Made by a program: the position numbers and the translations under genes
Notes under the pieces: generated by a model
Databases searched by the model: none
Told to the model about the DNA's origin: nothing
What the model saw: only the letters and a program-made list of their open reading frames with translations
NCBI GenBank assembly: GCA_035544835.1
Contig: DASZZV010000252.1
Location: forward strand, 1-30,086
Source: DASZZV01 sp035544835
GTDB lineage: Bacteria > Acidobacteriota > Thermoanaerobaculia > Gp7-AA8
Reading direction: 5' to 3'
DNA length: 30,086 nucleotides
Shown here: in pieces, positions 14,289 through 22,564 of the stretch
How the letters are laid out: each line of letters opens with the position of its first letter
Position numbering within the stretch: position 1 is the stretch's first letter

Positions 14289-15392
14289 TTAAGCGATGGT
14301 CTTCTGGAAGGCCCTCGCACTGGCCGCGATCAAAACCACCGAGATGATGAGCAGCGCCAGCACGTTGGGCCACAGATCGGTAAAGGTGGCGCCACGAATG
14401 ATGATGCCACGCGCGATCTTGATGAAGTGCGTCGCCGGAAGCAGTCGGGAGATTACCTGCAGTGGAACCGGCAGCGACGACGAGGGGAACACGTAGCCGG
14501 AAAGAAAGATCGACGGCAGCAGAAACATCTGAGCCTGTTGAATGGCCTCCATCTGCGTCTTGGCGCGCGAAGAAATGAGCAGACCGAGCGATAGAAGTGC
14601 CAGCAGATAAACGGACGAGAGGCTCAGCAGCAAAGGGATGCTGCCGTGAATCGGAACCTGAAACATCACGTTCATCAGGATCAGCACGAGGATCAGCTGC
14701 ATATACGCCAGGCCCATGTAGGGCAGTACTTTTCCCAGCACGACAGCGAGCGGCGAAACCGGCGTGACCATCAGCTGCTCGAGCGTTCCGCGCTCTCTCT
14801 CCTTCACGATGGCGAAGGAGCTCAACATGGTGCCGGAGAAGGTCAGCAGGATCGCGACGAGGCCGGGAATCAGCAGGTTGGCACTGCGAGAGTCGGGATT
14901 GAACATCATGATGGGGTGACCTTCGATCATTGGGCCGCGGCCGGTTTTCGCGAGGATGTCCTGGAGATCTTTCTGGAGGATGACACCATTGGCGGCTGAC
15001 AAAGCCTGCGAGGAAACGCTCGAGTCGGAGCCGTCGATCAGAATGAGGATGTTGGCTTTCCGACCTGCCGCCATGTTGCGCGCGTAGTCGGGTGGAATCT
15101 CGATGGCGATCTGGGCGTGCCCGGCCACGATCTCGCGCTGCATCGCGGCACGCGAGGGAACCTCCCCGACAATCCGCATGTATGACGTAGCTTCGAACTG
15201 ATCGAGCAGCTGGCGGCTCTCCTGGCTGCGGCTCTGATCGAAGACGATGGTCGGTATGTGTTTGGCGTTCATGTCGATGACGCCAAAGAGAATCAACTGG
15301 AATACCGGCACGGCCAGCGCGAACATGACCGTACCGCGATCGCGCAGCATCTGTGTGAGCTCTTTCCGGAAGATGGCCACGAAGCCGTTCAT
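14289..15392 (-). CDS. ABC-2 type transporter permease
   Basis: A 367-residue inner-membrane permease of the YhhJ/YbhR type (ABC2_membrane). Seen: N-terminal MNGFVAIFRKELTQMLRDRG, first membrane helix (about 22-38, VMFALAVPVFQLILFGV), a long periplasmic domain (about 45-175), then five hydrophobic helices including the KERERGTLEQLMVTPVSP coupling segment that precedes helices 3-6 and the SGYVFPSSSLP loop. An open frame extends 156 codons upstream but is the shadow of the ATPase gene. The ATG shares one base with the ATPase stop (TGATG). With the ATPase and HlyD adaptor it makes a drug- or metabolite-export complex; a second permease often found in such operons is absent. Confidence 0.92.
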   Translation of the reverse strand: MNGFVAIFRKELTQMLRDRGTVMFALAVPVFQLILFGVIDMNAKHIPTIVFDQSRSQESRQLLDQFEATSYMRIVGEVPSRAAMQREIVAGHAQIAIEIPPDYARNMAAGRKANILILIDGSDSSVSSQALSAANGVILQKDLQDILAKTGRGPMIEGHPIMMFNPDSRSANLLIPGLVAILLTFSGTMLSSFAIVKERERGTLEQLMVTPVSPLAVVLGKVLPYMGLAYMQLILVLILMNVMFQVPIHGSIPLLLSLSSVYLLALLSLGLLISSRAKTQMEAIQQAQMFLLPSIFLSGYVFPSSSLPVPLQVISRLLPATHFIKIARGIIIRGATFTDLWPNVLALLIISVVLIAASARAFQKTIA

Positions 15393-16387
15393 CACCTGGT
15401 CACTCCCTGCACCTCGGCCGCGGCGCGCCTGGCCTCCGCCTCCCTGCCTCGAGTCTCCGTCAGTCGTACGAAGACGTCCTCGAGTGATGCTTCGATGGCG
15501 CTGACTGTTACCCGACCGGCGCCGAATGACTCGATGTCTTTCTTCAGCGTTTCGTCGGTAATCTGCTCGTCGATCAGGAGATGGAGCGCCGTTCCAAAGA
15601 TGGTAGCGTCGCGAACATACTTGAGAGTCCGAGCGGAGGTCATCAGCGCCGCCACACCCTGGGAACACTCGGCCTGCACGCGGCGCGTTCCCGCGGGCGT
15701 CACTTCGGGGAGCTCCTTGAGAGATTCCGGGCGCCCGCTCACGATGAGACGCGAAAGGTAGAGATAGGCCACGGAGGCACAGCGCTCGGCCTCGTCCATG
15801 TAATGAGTGGTGACGAACATCGTGACTCCTTCGCCGGCCAGTCCGAAGAGAAGATCCCAAAGCTCGCGGCGTGCGACCGGATCGATGCCCGCGGTTGGCT
15901 CATCGAGAAAAAGGACGCGGGGGCGATGCATCAGTGCCGCTGCCAGCGCGAGACGCTGCCTCCATCCTCCTGAAAGCGCACCGGCCAGGCGATCGCGGTA
16001 CGGCCCGATGTGTGTCAGATTGACCGCCCATTCGATCCTCTCCTGACGCTCGCTCCCCTTCAAACGATAGATCGAGCTGAAGAAGTCGAGATTCTCCTGA
16101 ACCGTGAGATCGCGATACAGCGAGAAGGCCTGAGAGACGTAGCCGATGTGTTGCCGAACCAGCTCGCCCTCTTTCACCACATCCAGTCCGTCGACTGAGG
16201 CCGAGCCGGAGGTCGGAGTGAGAAGTCCGCAGAGTATTCTGATGAGCGTCGACTTGCCCGAACCGTTAGGGCCGAGAAGCCCGAAGATCTCACCGCGACG
16301 AACCTGCAGCGAAACGTCATCGAGCGCACGGAACTTGCCGAAGTCCTTGGAGACTCCGCGCACGTCGATGCCTATGTCGGTCGTCAT
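15392..16387 (-). CDS. ABC transporter ATP-binding protein
   Basis: A 331-residue ATPase of the ABC-2/CcmA-like exporter class. Seen: Walker A GPNGSGKS (39-46), Q-loop region YVSQAFSLYRDLT, signature LSGGW (138-142; W replaces the usual Q), Walker B VLFLDEP (158-164), D-loop GIDP and switch His in TTHYMDEAERC. The 110 residues after the nucleotide domain are the usual regulatory tail, ending with SLEDVFVRLTETRG. The start overlaps the HlyD stop as ATGA and the end overlaps the permease start. Confidence 0.94.
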   Translation of the reverse strand: MTTDIGIDVRGVSKDFGKFRALDDVSLQVRRGEIFGLLGPNGSGKSTLIRILCGLLTPTSGSASVDGLDVVKEGELVRQHIGYVSQAFSLYRDLTVQENLDFFSSIYRLKGSERQERIEWAVNLTHIGPYRDRLAGALSGGWRQRLALAAALMHRPRVLFLDEPTAGIDPVARRELWDLLFGLAGEGVTMFVTTHYMDEAERCASVAYLYLSRLIVSGRPESLKELPEVTPAGTRRVQAECSQGVAALMTSARTLKYVRDATIFGTALHLLIDEQITDETLKKDIESFGAGRVTVSAIEASLEDVFVRLTETRGREAEARRAAAEVQGVTR

Positions 16388-17337
16388 TTCGTACGACCCT
16401 TCACGCCGAGATCGACGTCGGCTGCCATGCCCGCCTTGAGCTTCGAATTCCCCTCGAGGACGACTTTGACTCCGAACACCTGCTCGGCGCGCTGTGCCCG
16501 GGTCTGCACATTTCGAGGTGTGTACTCGCCCTGGCTGCTGATCGTGGCAATCCGGGCCGGGAACATTTCATTCGGAAACGTGTCGACTTGCACCCGGACC
16601 TGTTGCCCGACCCGTACGAGTCCAAGCAGGGTCTCGGGCACATACACTCTCACCCACAGTTGATCGGCCTCGAGGATCTCGGCAACGGTTTGATTGGGCG
16701 CGACCAGGTCACCGGGCCTGAGGCCGAGAGACTGGACTACGCCGGTTACGCTGGAGTGCACATCGGTCTCGGCGCGCTGCTTCATCAGAGAGTCGAGTCG
16801 TCGCTGCTGCTGCTCGACCTTTGCGCGCTGCGCGGCGATCTCTTCGCCGCGGGTTCCCTCTTTGACGATGCGCAGATCCTCGGCAGACGCCTTGGCCTTC
16901 GTCTCGGCGTCCTGGTAGAGGTCCTTCGAGACGATGCCGTCGTGGTATAGCGTGGCCATCCGTTTTCTGTCGCGGTCGTCGTTCTGCGCGATCGCCGCGG
17001 CCTTCGATATTTCTTCGGGACGGGAGCCCGCCAGCGCTTTCGTGAGCTCGGCCTGCGCAGAGGTGATGGCCGCCTTCTGCTCGCTGATCTGGCGATCGAT
17101 GGTCTCCGTTTCAATCGTTACGAGAAGCTGGCCGGTCGTAACCGGGGCGCCCTCATCGATCAGTACGCGACTTACCCTCCCGCCCACCAGGGATCCGACG
17201 TTGACGGTTCGCGCTTCCAGCGACCCCGACAGAACCAGCTCGCGTGGCCGGCGCGCCCGCACCATGTACACGCCTGCCGCGATCAAGGCCAGAATCAGGA
17301 GAAGCACCGGGAGAATCTTTTTTGCTTTCGCTACCAC
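16384..17337 (-). CDS. HlyD/EmrA-type membrane-fusion (periplasmic adaptor) protein
   Basis: A 317-residue YbhG/HlyD-family adaptor. Seen: N-terminal membrane helix (about 8-25, ILPVLLLILALIAAGVYM), a half lipoyl motif GSLVGGRVSRVLIDEGAPVTTGQLL, a coiled-coil hairpin (about 85-185), the second lipoyl half with SSVTGVVQSLGLRPGDLV, and a beta-barrel domain with VRVQVDTFPNEMFPARI. The start is decided by a Shine-Dalgarno GGAGG 8 nt before a GTG at 17337; the frame is open to 17352 but that GTG contains the Shine-Dalgarno itself. It joins the ABC-2 transporter to an outer-membrane exit channel not encoded here. Confidence 0.92.
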   Translation of the reverse strand: MVAKAKKILPVLLLILALIAAGVYMVRARRPRELVLSGSLEARTVNVGSLVGGRVSRVLIDEGAPVTTGQLLVTIETETIDRQISEQKAAITSAQAELTKALAGSRPEEISKAAAIAQNDDRDRKRMATLYHDGIVSKDLYQDAETKAKASAEDLRIVKEGTRGEEIAAQRAKVEQQQRRLDSLMKQRAETDVHSSVTGVVQSLGLRPGDLVAPNQTVAEILEADQLWVRVYVPETLLGLVRVGQQVRVQVDTFPNEMFPARIATISSQGEYTPRNVQTRAQRAEQVFGVKVVLEGNSKLKAGMAADVDLGVKGRTK

Positions 17338-17998
17338 TGCGTATACCTCCACGTTTTCGCGAAGAAGCGACCGCGCCGCCAGGCAGTGCGATTGCTCCTT
17401 CCGACCACAACTGAATCAACTGTGAGATGAACCTCGAGACTGGAAAGGGAGGACTGGCGACCCGCAAGACGCGATGGAAAAAGACGTACGATTGCAGCGA
17501 CCCCAAAAACAGAAGGGCAGCTGCACGGGGGTCGGTGAGCTTGAGCACCCCGGCGCGTCGAAGCTTACGGAAGTAAGCCTCCAGCTGAACCAGGGCCTGA
17601 GCCGGCGGGCTGGTTTCGCCAGCCGGAAACGGCAACTTCAAACCCTCGCTGCGATCGCTGCCGAGGTGCATCATCAGCACGATGTTCTGCTGGATCTTCT
17701 GCTCGAGGAATGGAATCACATTCTCGGCGAGACGCCTGAGCACAACGGCCGGCTCGCAATGGGAATCCAGATCTGACAGCGCCAGAATCGCGGGAGGCAG
17801 CTCCTGCTCACGAGCCGAGCACATCGACTGCAGGAAGAGCTGATGTTTCGATCCAGCCCGTCGAAGCAGAGCTGAAGCGGTCACGCCCAACTGGCCGGCA
17901 ATCTCGTCGAGGGTCGTACCGTCGTAGCCGCCCTGTGCGAAACAGCATCTGGCCGTTTCAAGGAGCTGCTCCTGCGTCACCCGTCGAGGTCGGCCCAT
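17153..17998 (-). CDS. TetR-family transcriptional repressor, with run-on C-terminus
   Basis: The N-terminal helix-turn-helix (VTQEQLLETARCCFAQGGYDGTTLDEIAGQLGVTASAL, read as two pieces, then GSKHQLF) and the all-helical ligand domain (to about residue 212, RFISQLIQLWSEGAIA) are typical of TetR regulators of about 200-215 residues. The frame has no stop there: it continues 67 residues of Arg/Gly/Ser-rich sequence through the first 185 nt of the HlyD gene in another frame. That tail is not protein-like, so the ancestral stop may have been lost by a frameshift; shifting frame near 17390 would end at a TAG overlapping the HlyD GTG. It sits first in the exporter operon and its own operator lies just upstream. 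Confidence 0.8.
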   Translation of the reverse strand: MGRPRRVTQEQLLETARCCFAQGGYDGTTLDEIAGQLGVTASALLRRAGSKHQLFLQSMCSAREQELPPAILALSDLDSHCEPAVVLRRLAENVIPFLEQKIQQNIVLMMHLGSDRSEGLKLPFPAGETSPPAQALVQLEAYFRKLRRAGVLKLTDPRAAALLFLGSLQSYVFFHRVLRVASPPFPVSRFISQLIQLWSEGAIALPGGAVASSRKRGGIRSGSESKKDSPGASPDSGLDRGRRVHGAGAPATRAGSVGVAGSANRQRRIPGGREGKSRTDR

Positions 17999-18001
17999 TT
18001 G

Positions 18002-18036
18002 TAAGTAAACGTATATTTACTAATGGTGCCTGTCAA
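18002..18036 (-). promoter_or_regulatory. TetR operator overlapping the exporter-operon promoter
   Basis: A palindrome at 18002-18023 has half-sites AGTAAA (18004-18009) and TTTACT (18016-18021) around CGTATA, with 7 of 8 bases matching when the flanks are included. On the minus strand a perfect -35 TTGACA (18031-18036) precedes TATACG (18010-18015, 15-nt spacer) or TACGTT (18008-18013, 17-nt spacer). The palindrome covers the -10 and spacer, as expected for self-repression. Transcription would begin about at the ATG (17998), so the regulator mRNA is probably leaderless; there is no Shine-Dalgarno. Confidence 0.75.
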
Positions 18037-18151
18037 GTGCCAGAGCAGAAAACGCGCAGTAATCGCGCGACCCCACGCGTGCGGAAAGGATCGTAGGGGC
18101 GCGCAGGTCCGCGGGTGGTGCGAACTCACCATCACCTCACGAAACTCCACG

Positions 18152-18259
18152 GACAACTACAATTTAATCCACTGGCATCGATCGGGTATGAGCTATTGGG
18201 CGGTATCAGACCTGAACCTTACCGAATTGCAGAAATTCGTCCAGGCGTTGCAAATCTGA
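18152..18259 (+). pseudogene. C-terminal remnant of a transmembrane anti-sigma factor
   Basis: About 35 codons reading DNYNLIHWHRSGMSYWAVSD then LNLTELQKFVQALQI and a stop. The phrase N-h-hHW-x-x-x-GM-x-YWAVSDLN-x-x-EL-x-x-F is the conserved end of membrane anti-sigma factors that bind ECF sigma factors. Nothing recognisable precedes it in this frame: 18023-18151 lacks the zinc-finger and membrane helix. No sigma-factor gene is near. I read it as the surviving 3' end of a deleted gene. The rest of the 17999-18487 gap holds the exporter promoter and a weak kinase promoter, nothing else. Confidence 0.6.
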
Positions 18260-18445
18260 TTTGAGTCCTTAAGGGTTCGAGTCCATCATCGTCCCGTCTG
18301 AAAAGAACCGGGGCGCATCATCGGACCGTGACGTGAGCGCGACCTCGTTCCCGATCTCGCGCTGCTCGAATCAGATTCGGCTCCGGCCTCTCCTTGCCGT
18401 CAGCCATTGCGCTGCTCGCCCGAACCACGACTCGGTCGATCTCGC

Positions 18446-18451
18446 TACAAT
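18446..18451 (+). promoter_or_regulatory. Possible -10 element of the Ser/Thr kinase gene
   Basis: TACAAT, a good -10 hexamer, lies 36 nt before the kinase ATG. No convincing -35 was seen at 16-18 nt upstream. Confidence 0.3.
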
Positions 18452-18487
18452 ACGAGCCAGCGGCGGAGTCGAGCGTCGCCGACTGCG

Positions 18488-20869
18488 ATGCGATTCTTGC
18501 CAGGAAGTAGTATCGGGCCGTACCAGATTCTGGCGCGACTGGGCGCGGGAGCGATGGGAGAAGTCTATCGCGCTCTCGACACCCGACTCGACCGCCAGGT
18601 CGCCATCAAGGTGCTCACCGAGCACCTCTCCGAGAATCGTGGCGCCCTACAGAGGTTCGAGCGGGAAGCAAAGGCCATCGCCGCACTGACGCATTCCAAC
18701 ATCGTTGCCGTCCATGACTACGGCACCCACGAAGAAGTGTCATACGTTGTGACCGAGCTTCTGGAGGGCGAGACGCTGCGCCGTCGAATACGCGCCGCGG
18801 AGATCCCTTGGCGCAAGGCCATCGAAATCGGTGCGGCCATCGCCGACGGCCTCGCCACCGCTCACAGTCATGGGATCGTGCACCGGGATCTCAAGCCTGA
18901 AAACATCTTCGTCACCGGAGACGGACGGGTAAAGATCCTCGACTTCGGACTGGCTCATGTTCAGACCGCCGGTCGCGGCGAAGAGGAAGAAGCCATTCCG
19001 ACCGAGGCGCTGCACACCGAGCCCGGCGTGGTGATGGGTACGGTCGGCTACATGTCTCCCGAGCAAGTTCGCGGTCAGGTCGCAGGGCCGGCCAGCGACA
19101 TCTTCTCTCTCGGCTGCATCCTCTACGAGATGATCACCGGGCGACGCGCATTCCTTCGCGACACCCCTCCCGAAACGATGACGGCGATTATGAGGGAACA
19201 ACCTACCGAGGTGAGCGAGACAGGCCGGCGGGTTCCGAATGAGCTGACGCGACTCGTGTATCGCTGTCTGGAAAAAGTTCCGGGAGAGCGGTTTCAATCT
19301 GCGAGCGACCTCGCTTTCGCTCTCCGAGCCCTCTCGACCTCGTTATCGCTCGACTTCTCTGCGCCGCACGCACCTCTGCGGGCCCGGCGGGGCTTGCAGC
19401 TGGCCGCCGCTGTGCTGGCCGGAGTCGCACTCCTGGCCGGTATCGTCCTTCTCTCCCGCCATGCCCGCATCTCCTTCGCCCCCGCTGCCGCCACCATCGA
19501 CTCCATCGCCGTCCTTCCCTTCGCCAGCTCCCAGTCAGATCCCGGCTCCGACTATCTCGGTGACGGGATCACCGACAGTCTCATTCAGAGTCTGTCGCAA
19601 ATTCCCGATCTGAAGGTCATGTCGCACGCCGCAGTGGCCCGTTACAAGGACAGACCTATCAATCCACAGCAGGTAGGCCGCGAGCTGAATGTAAAAGCCG
19701 TACTGACCGGTCGTCTCACCCAGCGCGGCGACAAAATCGAGATCAGCACCGAGCTGGTCGACGCGCGCGACACCAGCCATTTGTGGGGCGATCAGTATGA
19801 CGAGACCATGTCGAACATCTTCAATGTTCAAAATGAAATTGCCCGGCACATCGCCGATCGACTCCGGCTCAGACTGACCGGAGAAAGGCAGAAGCGCGTC
19901 ACCAGGCATCCGACCGAGAGCCCTGAGGCCTACAAGGCTTACCTCCAGGGTCGCTACTACTGGAACAAGCGCACCGGCGAGGGGCTGAAGAAATCGATCG
20001 GTTTTTTCGAACAGGCCATCGCCGCCGATCCCGGTTACGCTCTAGCTTACGCCGGACTGGCCGACACCTATGCGCTGCTCGGCCCGTACGGGGTACTGCC
20101 GCCCGCCGAAGCTGCCCCGCGCGCCAGAGCCGCGGCGACCAAGGCGCTGGAGATCGATCCCGCGCTGGCCGAGGCCTACACATCGCTGGCCGTCGTCACC
20201 TATCGATACTACTGGCAGTGGGGAAAAGCGGAGGAAGAGTTCCGGCGAGCCGTGGAATTGAACCCGAACTATGCCACCGGTCACGAGTGGTACGGGGAGT
20301 ACCTGACGATTGTGGGACGGTTCGACGACGGCCTCGAGGAACTGAGGAAAGCCGCGGAGCTCGATCCGCTCTCGCTCATCATCCACAACGACGTGGCCAC
20401 GAGCCTGCTCCTGGCGCGCAAGTATGACCGCGCCATCGAGGAGTACAGAAAGACGCTCGAGCTTGAGCCTGACTTTCCTCTGACGCTGACGCTCCTCGGC
20501 TCGGCATATGCCGCGAAGGGCGACTACGGGCGAGCCATCCCCTATTTCAAAAAGGCCATCGCCATCGATGACTTTGCAGACTTCCAGGCCTTTCTCGGAC
20601 AGGCCGAGGGCGCATCAGGGAACCGGATTGAAGCCGACCGCATCCTCGCCCAGCTGAAGGCCCAGGGTACTCGCCGCTATGTCTCCCCGGTCGGAATCGC
20701 GGTCGTGTACCTTGGGATGGGAGACAAGCCCCAGGCGATGGAGTGGCTCGAAAAAGGCTACGCGGAGCGTGCCGACTGGCTCGTGTACCTGAGGACTGAA
20801 CCGGTCTTCGACTCCCTTCGCTCCGATCCCCGGTTTCAGGATCTGCTCCATCGTCTCGGACATCCGTAG
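18488..20869 (+). CDS. Membrane Ser/Thr protein kinase with TolB-like and TPR domains
   Basis: A 793-residue Hanks-type kinase. Seen: glycine loop LGAGAMGEVY (18-27), catalytic Lys in VAIK (41), HRDLKPEN (132-139), DFG (152-154), GTVGYMSPEQ activation segment (184-193), one membrane helix (about 303-323), then an extracytoplasmic part starting SIAVLPFASSQS with YLGDGITDSLIQSLSQIPDLKV and ELVDARDTSHLWGDQYD, the TolB/FlgO-like domain common in Acidobacteriota kinases and adenylate cyclases, and about six TPR repeats to the end (AYKAYLQGRYYWNKRTGEG onward). The start is placed at the ATG opening the conserved RFLPGSSIGPYQI; the frame is open 27 codons upstream. The TPR part probably senses a ligand or partner in the periplasm. 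Monocistronic; its target is not shown. Confidence 0.93.
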   Translation: MRFLPGSSIGPYQILARLGAGAMGEVYRALDTRLDRQVAIKVLTEHLSENRGALQRFEREAKAIAALTHSNIVAVHDYGTHEEVSYVVTELLEGETLRRRIRAAEIPWRKAIEIGAAIADGLATAHSHGIVHRDLKPENIFVTGDGRVKILDFGLAHVQTAGRGEEEEAIPTEALHTEPGVVMGTVGYMSPEQVRGQVAGPASDIFSLGCILYEMITGRRAFLRDTPPETMTAIMREQPTEVSETGRRVPNELTRLVYRCLEKVPGERFQSASDLAFALRALSTSLSLDFSAPHAPLRARRGLQLAAAVLAGVALLAGIVLLSRHARISFAPAAATIDSIAVLPFASSQSDPGSDYLGDGITDSLIQSLSQIPDLKVMSHAAVARYKDRPINPQQVGRELNVKAVLTGRLTQRGDKIEISTELVDARDTSHLWGDQYDETMSNIFNVQNEIARHIADRLRLRLTGERQKRVTRHPTESPEAYKAYLQGRYYWNKRTGEGLKKSIGFFEQAIAADPGYALAYAGLADTYALLGPYGVLPPAEAAPRARAAATKALEIDPALAEAYTSLAVVTYRYYWQWGKAEEEFRRAVELNPNYATGHEWYGEYLTIVGRFDDGLEELRKAAELDPLSLIIHNDVATSLLLARKYDRAIEEYRKTLELEPDFPLTLTLLGSAYAAKGDYGRAIPYFKKAIAIDDFADFQAFLGQAEGASGNRIEADRILAQLKAQGTRRYVSPVGIAVVYLGMGDKPQAMEWLEKGYAERADWLVYLRTEPVFDSLRSDPRFQDLLHRLGHP

Positions 20870-21118
20870 AGCCCTCTCCCGAGGGTGAGGCGCACGCGAT
20901 CGAAACGCGAACGCCCAGCATCGTGGCCGCAGCCTCCGATTTCGAGATCCGGCTGGTCTGGCACAGGATCGGAGAGCCTAGCCCGCATTTCTCCGAAACT
21001 CGAGTCGACAGCCGAAGCGAGATGGCTCGCGTCGGAGATAACCAGGGCCATCGGCATTCACAAAAGCTGAATAGACTTCCGGACGGCCGGCGAACCCTTC
21101 ACATCCGCGTCTCGCATT
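20870..21118. other. Intergenic stretch without recognisable gene
   Basis: Only a short hairpin CCCTC-TCCC-GAGGG (20872-20885) just after the kinase stop was seen. It has no T-tract, so it is at best a weak terminator. Short open frames on both strands do not look like protein. Confidence 0.5.
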
Positions 21119-21214
21119 TCACGTCTGGATTCGCTTTTCAATCCTACGATCCGGGATGAGCCACATCAGAGCCACGGCGGCGTAGAGGGCGCCGGCGATC
21201 ACTTGCATTTCGAT
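21119..21214 (-). pseudogene. C-terminal remnant of a TMEM175-like membrane protein
   Basis: The minus strand reads QIEMQVIAGALYAAVALMWL followed by IPDRRIEKRIQT and a stop. A final helix ending in A-L-Y-x-x-V-A-L-M-W-L-I-P-D-R-R-I-E is the typical end of bacterial TMEM175 (DUF1211) potassium-channel-like proteins. The open frame to 21436 contains nothing else of that family (it should have five more helices), so only the last helix survives. Call rests on memory of the family pattern. Confidence 0.5.
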
Positions 21215-21541
21215 CTGGGCCCTGACTGCCGCGGTTCTGCTGCGGCAACGAAATTCCCGTGTAGCGCTGCTCTTCGCAGGGATGACCTTCCCAGTCGGGC
21301 TCTGGCTTTTTCCTTCACGCTGATGACCCGGCCCATCCGGCGGATAGAAGCCCCACGGGAAGCGACTGGCCGTGTTCCTCACTCTCGATTTGAGGCGAGG
21401 ACCCTCCTGTATCTTTTTGGCTCTCTTCGGGGACACGTGTCACGACACATCAGAAGGGAGCGGTAGACGAAAGGAGGCATTTTTGTGCTGGTAGGTTCCT
21501 GGTTGCAACCTCTGCACGCGGCCCCGATTTCTCAAAGCAAG
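21215..21541. other. Intergenic stretch, no intact gene seen
   Basis: Contains a perfect 10-bp palindrome GACACGTGTC (21432-21441). It also has a plus-strand ribosome-site-like GAAAGGAGG followed by GTG at 21485, but the frame behind it is the antisense of the methyltransferase. It also holds the alternative-frame extension of that methyltransferase. Confidence 0.45.
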
Positions 21542-22549
21542 TCAATGGGGGCCAGAGCTTATCGGGGACATGGTCGACGTCGTCGAGCAGCTTCTCGAGG
21601 AAAAAGCGCGCTGACCGATCATGATGAACAGTCCTCCCTCATGCGCGAGCGTGCGCATCCAGCCGAGCTGCGCCAGCCATCCCTCGACGCGCCAGCTGTC
21701 GGCCTCGCGCTCGAACAACTCGTCAGAGTCGGTGCCCAGCATTGCGCTCGGGTAGGCCCGAACGTATTCCACGCCATTCGCCGCAAACCACCGCTGTACC
21801 TGGGCGATCGTGTGGCGATGTTCCTCCGGATGTTGATACTGATCGCGCACCCACGCCTCTCGCCGTGCCGGCTCGTCCGTGCGATCGCGGAGAACGGGAT
21901 CGAAAACGATCCAGCGGTAACCCGACATCCGGGCAATCAGACGACGCAGCCGCAGCGGAATGCGGGCGAAGGCGTTATAAAGACCGAGGACGATCATTCC
22001 GCCCGGACGCGCAAGCTTCGCCAGTCTGGCGAACGCCGAGCGCGGATCGGGCGTGTGATGCAGGACGCCCGATGAGTAGACGACATCGAACGAATCCCTT
22101 CGAAGGCCGGGTTTGTGGAGGTCGGTCTCGATGAACTGCACGCCCTCAAGACCGAAACGCCGCGCCGCCGCCGCCCCGAGCCGCAGCGAGGCGCGAGTCA
22201 GGTCGGCAGCGATTACCACTCGGCCGGGGCGCGCCAGGTAGAGGCTCATCTGCCCAGTGCCACAGCCGAGATCCAAGACGCGCGCGTCATGGGGAATTGC
22301 ACGATCGAGCAGGCGCGCGAATGCACTCCGCTCGGCTCGCGCCCGCAGCCACTCGAGGCTGTCGCGTGGCGGGTAACCGGGAAACGGCGCCTGCTCGTAG
22401 AAGCGGCGGACGGCCTCGGTGCGTGGCCCGCTGGCCACGCGCAGGTTCGGGATTCCGTCCGGAGCCTCGTAGCGCGCCCCGCATCCGCGACACGACCACT
22501 CTTCGGAGAGCGCGCCTTCACACGCCGGGCAGGCCAGGAGCTCCAACAC
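21542..22549 (-). CDS. SAM-dependent methyltransferase with N-terminal zinc ribbon; possible 3' frameshift
   Basis: A 335-residue protein. An N-terminal Trm112-like zinc ribbon (C7, C10, C20, C23: CPAC...CRGC) precedes a class I methyltransferase fold: motif I VLDLGCGTGQ (91-100), AADLTRASL, and VVYSSGVLHHTPDPRSAF as motif IV. It then has a helical domain with DPVLRDRTDEPARREAWVRD and QVQRWFAANGVEYV, as in methyltransferases of glycan and antibiotic clusters. Start is a GTG (22549), 15 nt after the DUF5989 stop. The last 22 residues (after MIGQRAF) are Ser-rich and unlike the rest. With one extra base at the A5 run 21601-21605 the frame would read RFFLEKLLDDVDHVPDKLW, which looks like real protein. 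Last gene of the carbamoyltransferase operon. Confidence 0.85.
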   Translation of the reverse strand: MLELLACPACEGALSEEWSCRGCGARYEAPDGIPNLRVASGPRTEAVRRFYEQAPFPGYPPRDSLEWLRARAERSAFARLLDRAIPHDARVLDLGCGTGQMSLYLARPGRVVIAADLTRASLRLGAAAARRFGLEGVQFIETDLHKPGLRRDSFDVVYSSGVLHHTPDPRSAFARLAKLARPGGMIVLGLYNAFARIPLRLRRLIARMSGYRWIVFDPVLRDRTDEPARREAWVRDQYQHPEEHRHTIAQVQRWFAANGVEYVRAYPSAMLGTDSDELFEREADSWRVEGWLAQLGWMRTLAHEGGLFIMIGQRAFSSRSCSTTSTMSPISSGPH

Positions 22550-22564
22550 GCTCTCTCTACTCCA

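Noticed and set aside
18271..18284. GGGTTCGAGTCC resembling the T-arm of a tRNA, with TTGCAAA upstream resembling a Cys anticodon loop
   Set aside because: The T-stem does not pair (AAGGG against CCATC), the anticodon stem fails, and no D-arm or acceptor stem was found. The upstream bases code for the anti-sigma remnant.
21485..22075. Plus-strand open frame with a ribosome site (AAAGGAGG) before a GTG
   Set aside because: It is almost entirely antisense to the methyltransferase, and the protein has no recognisable pattern.
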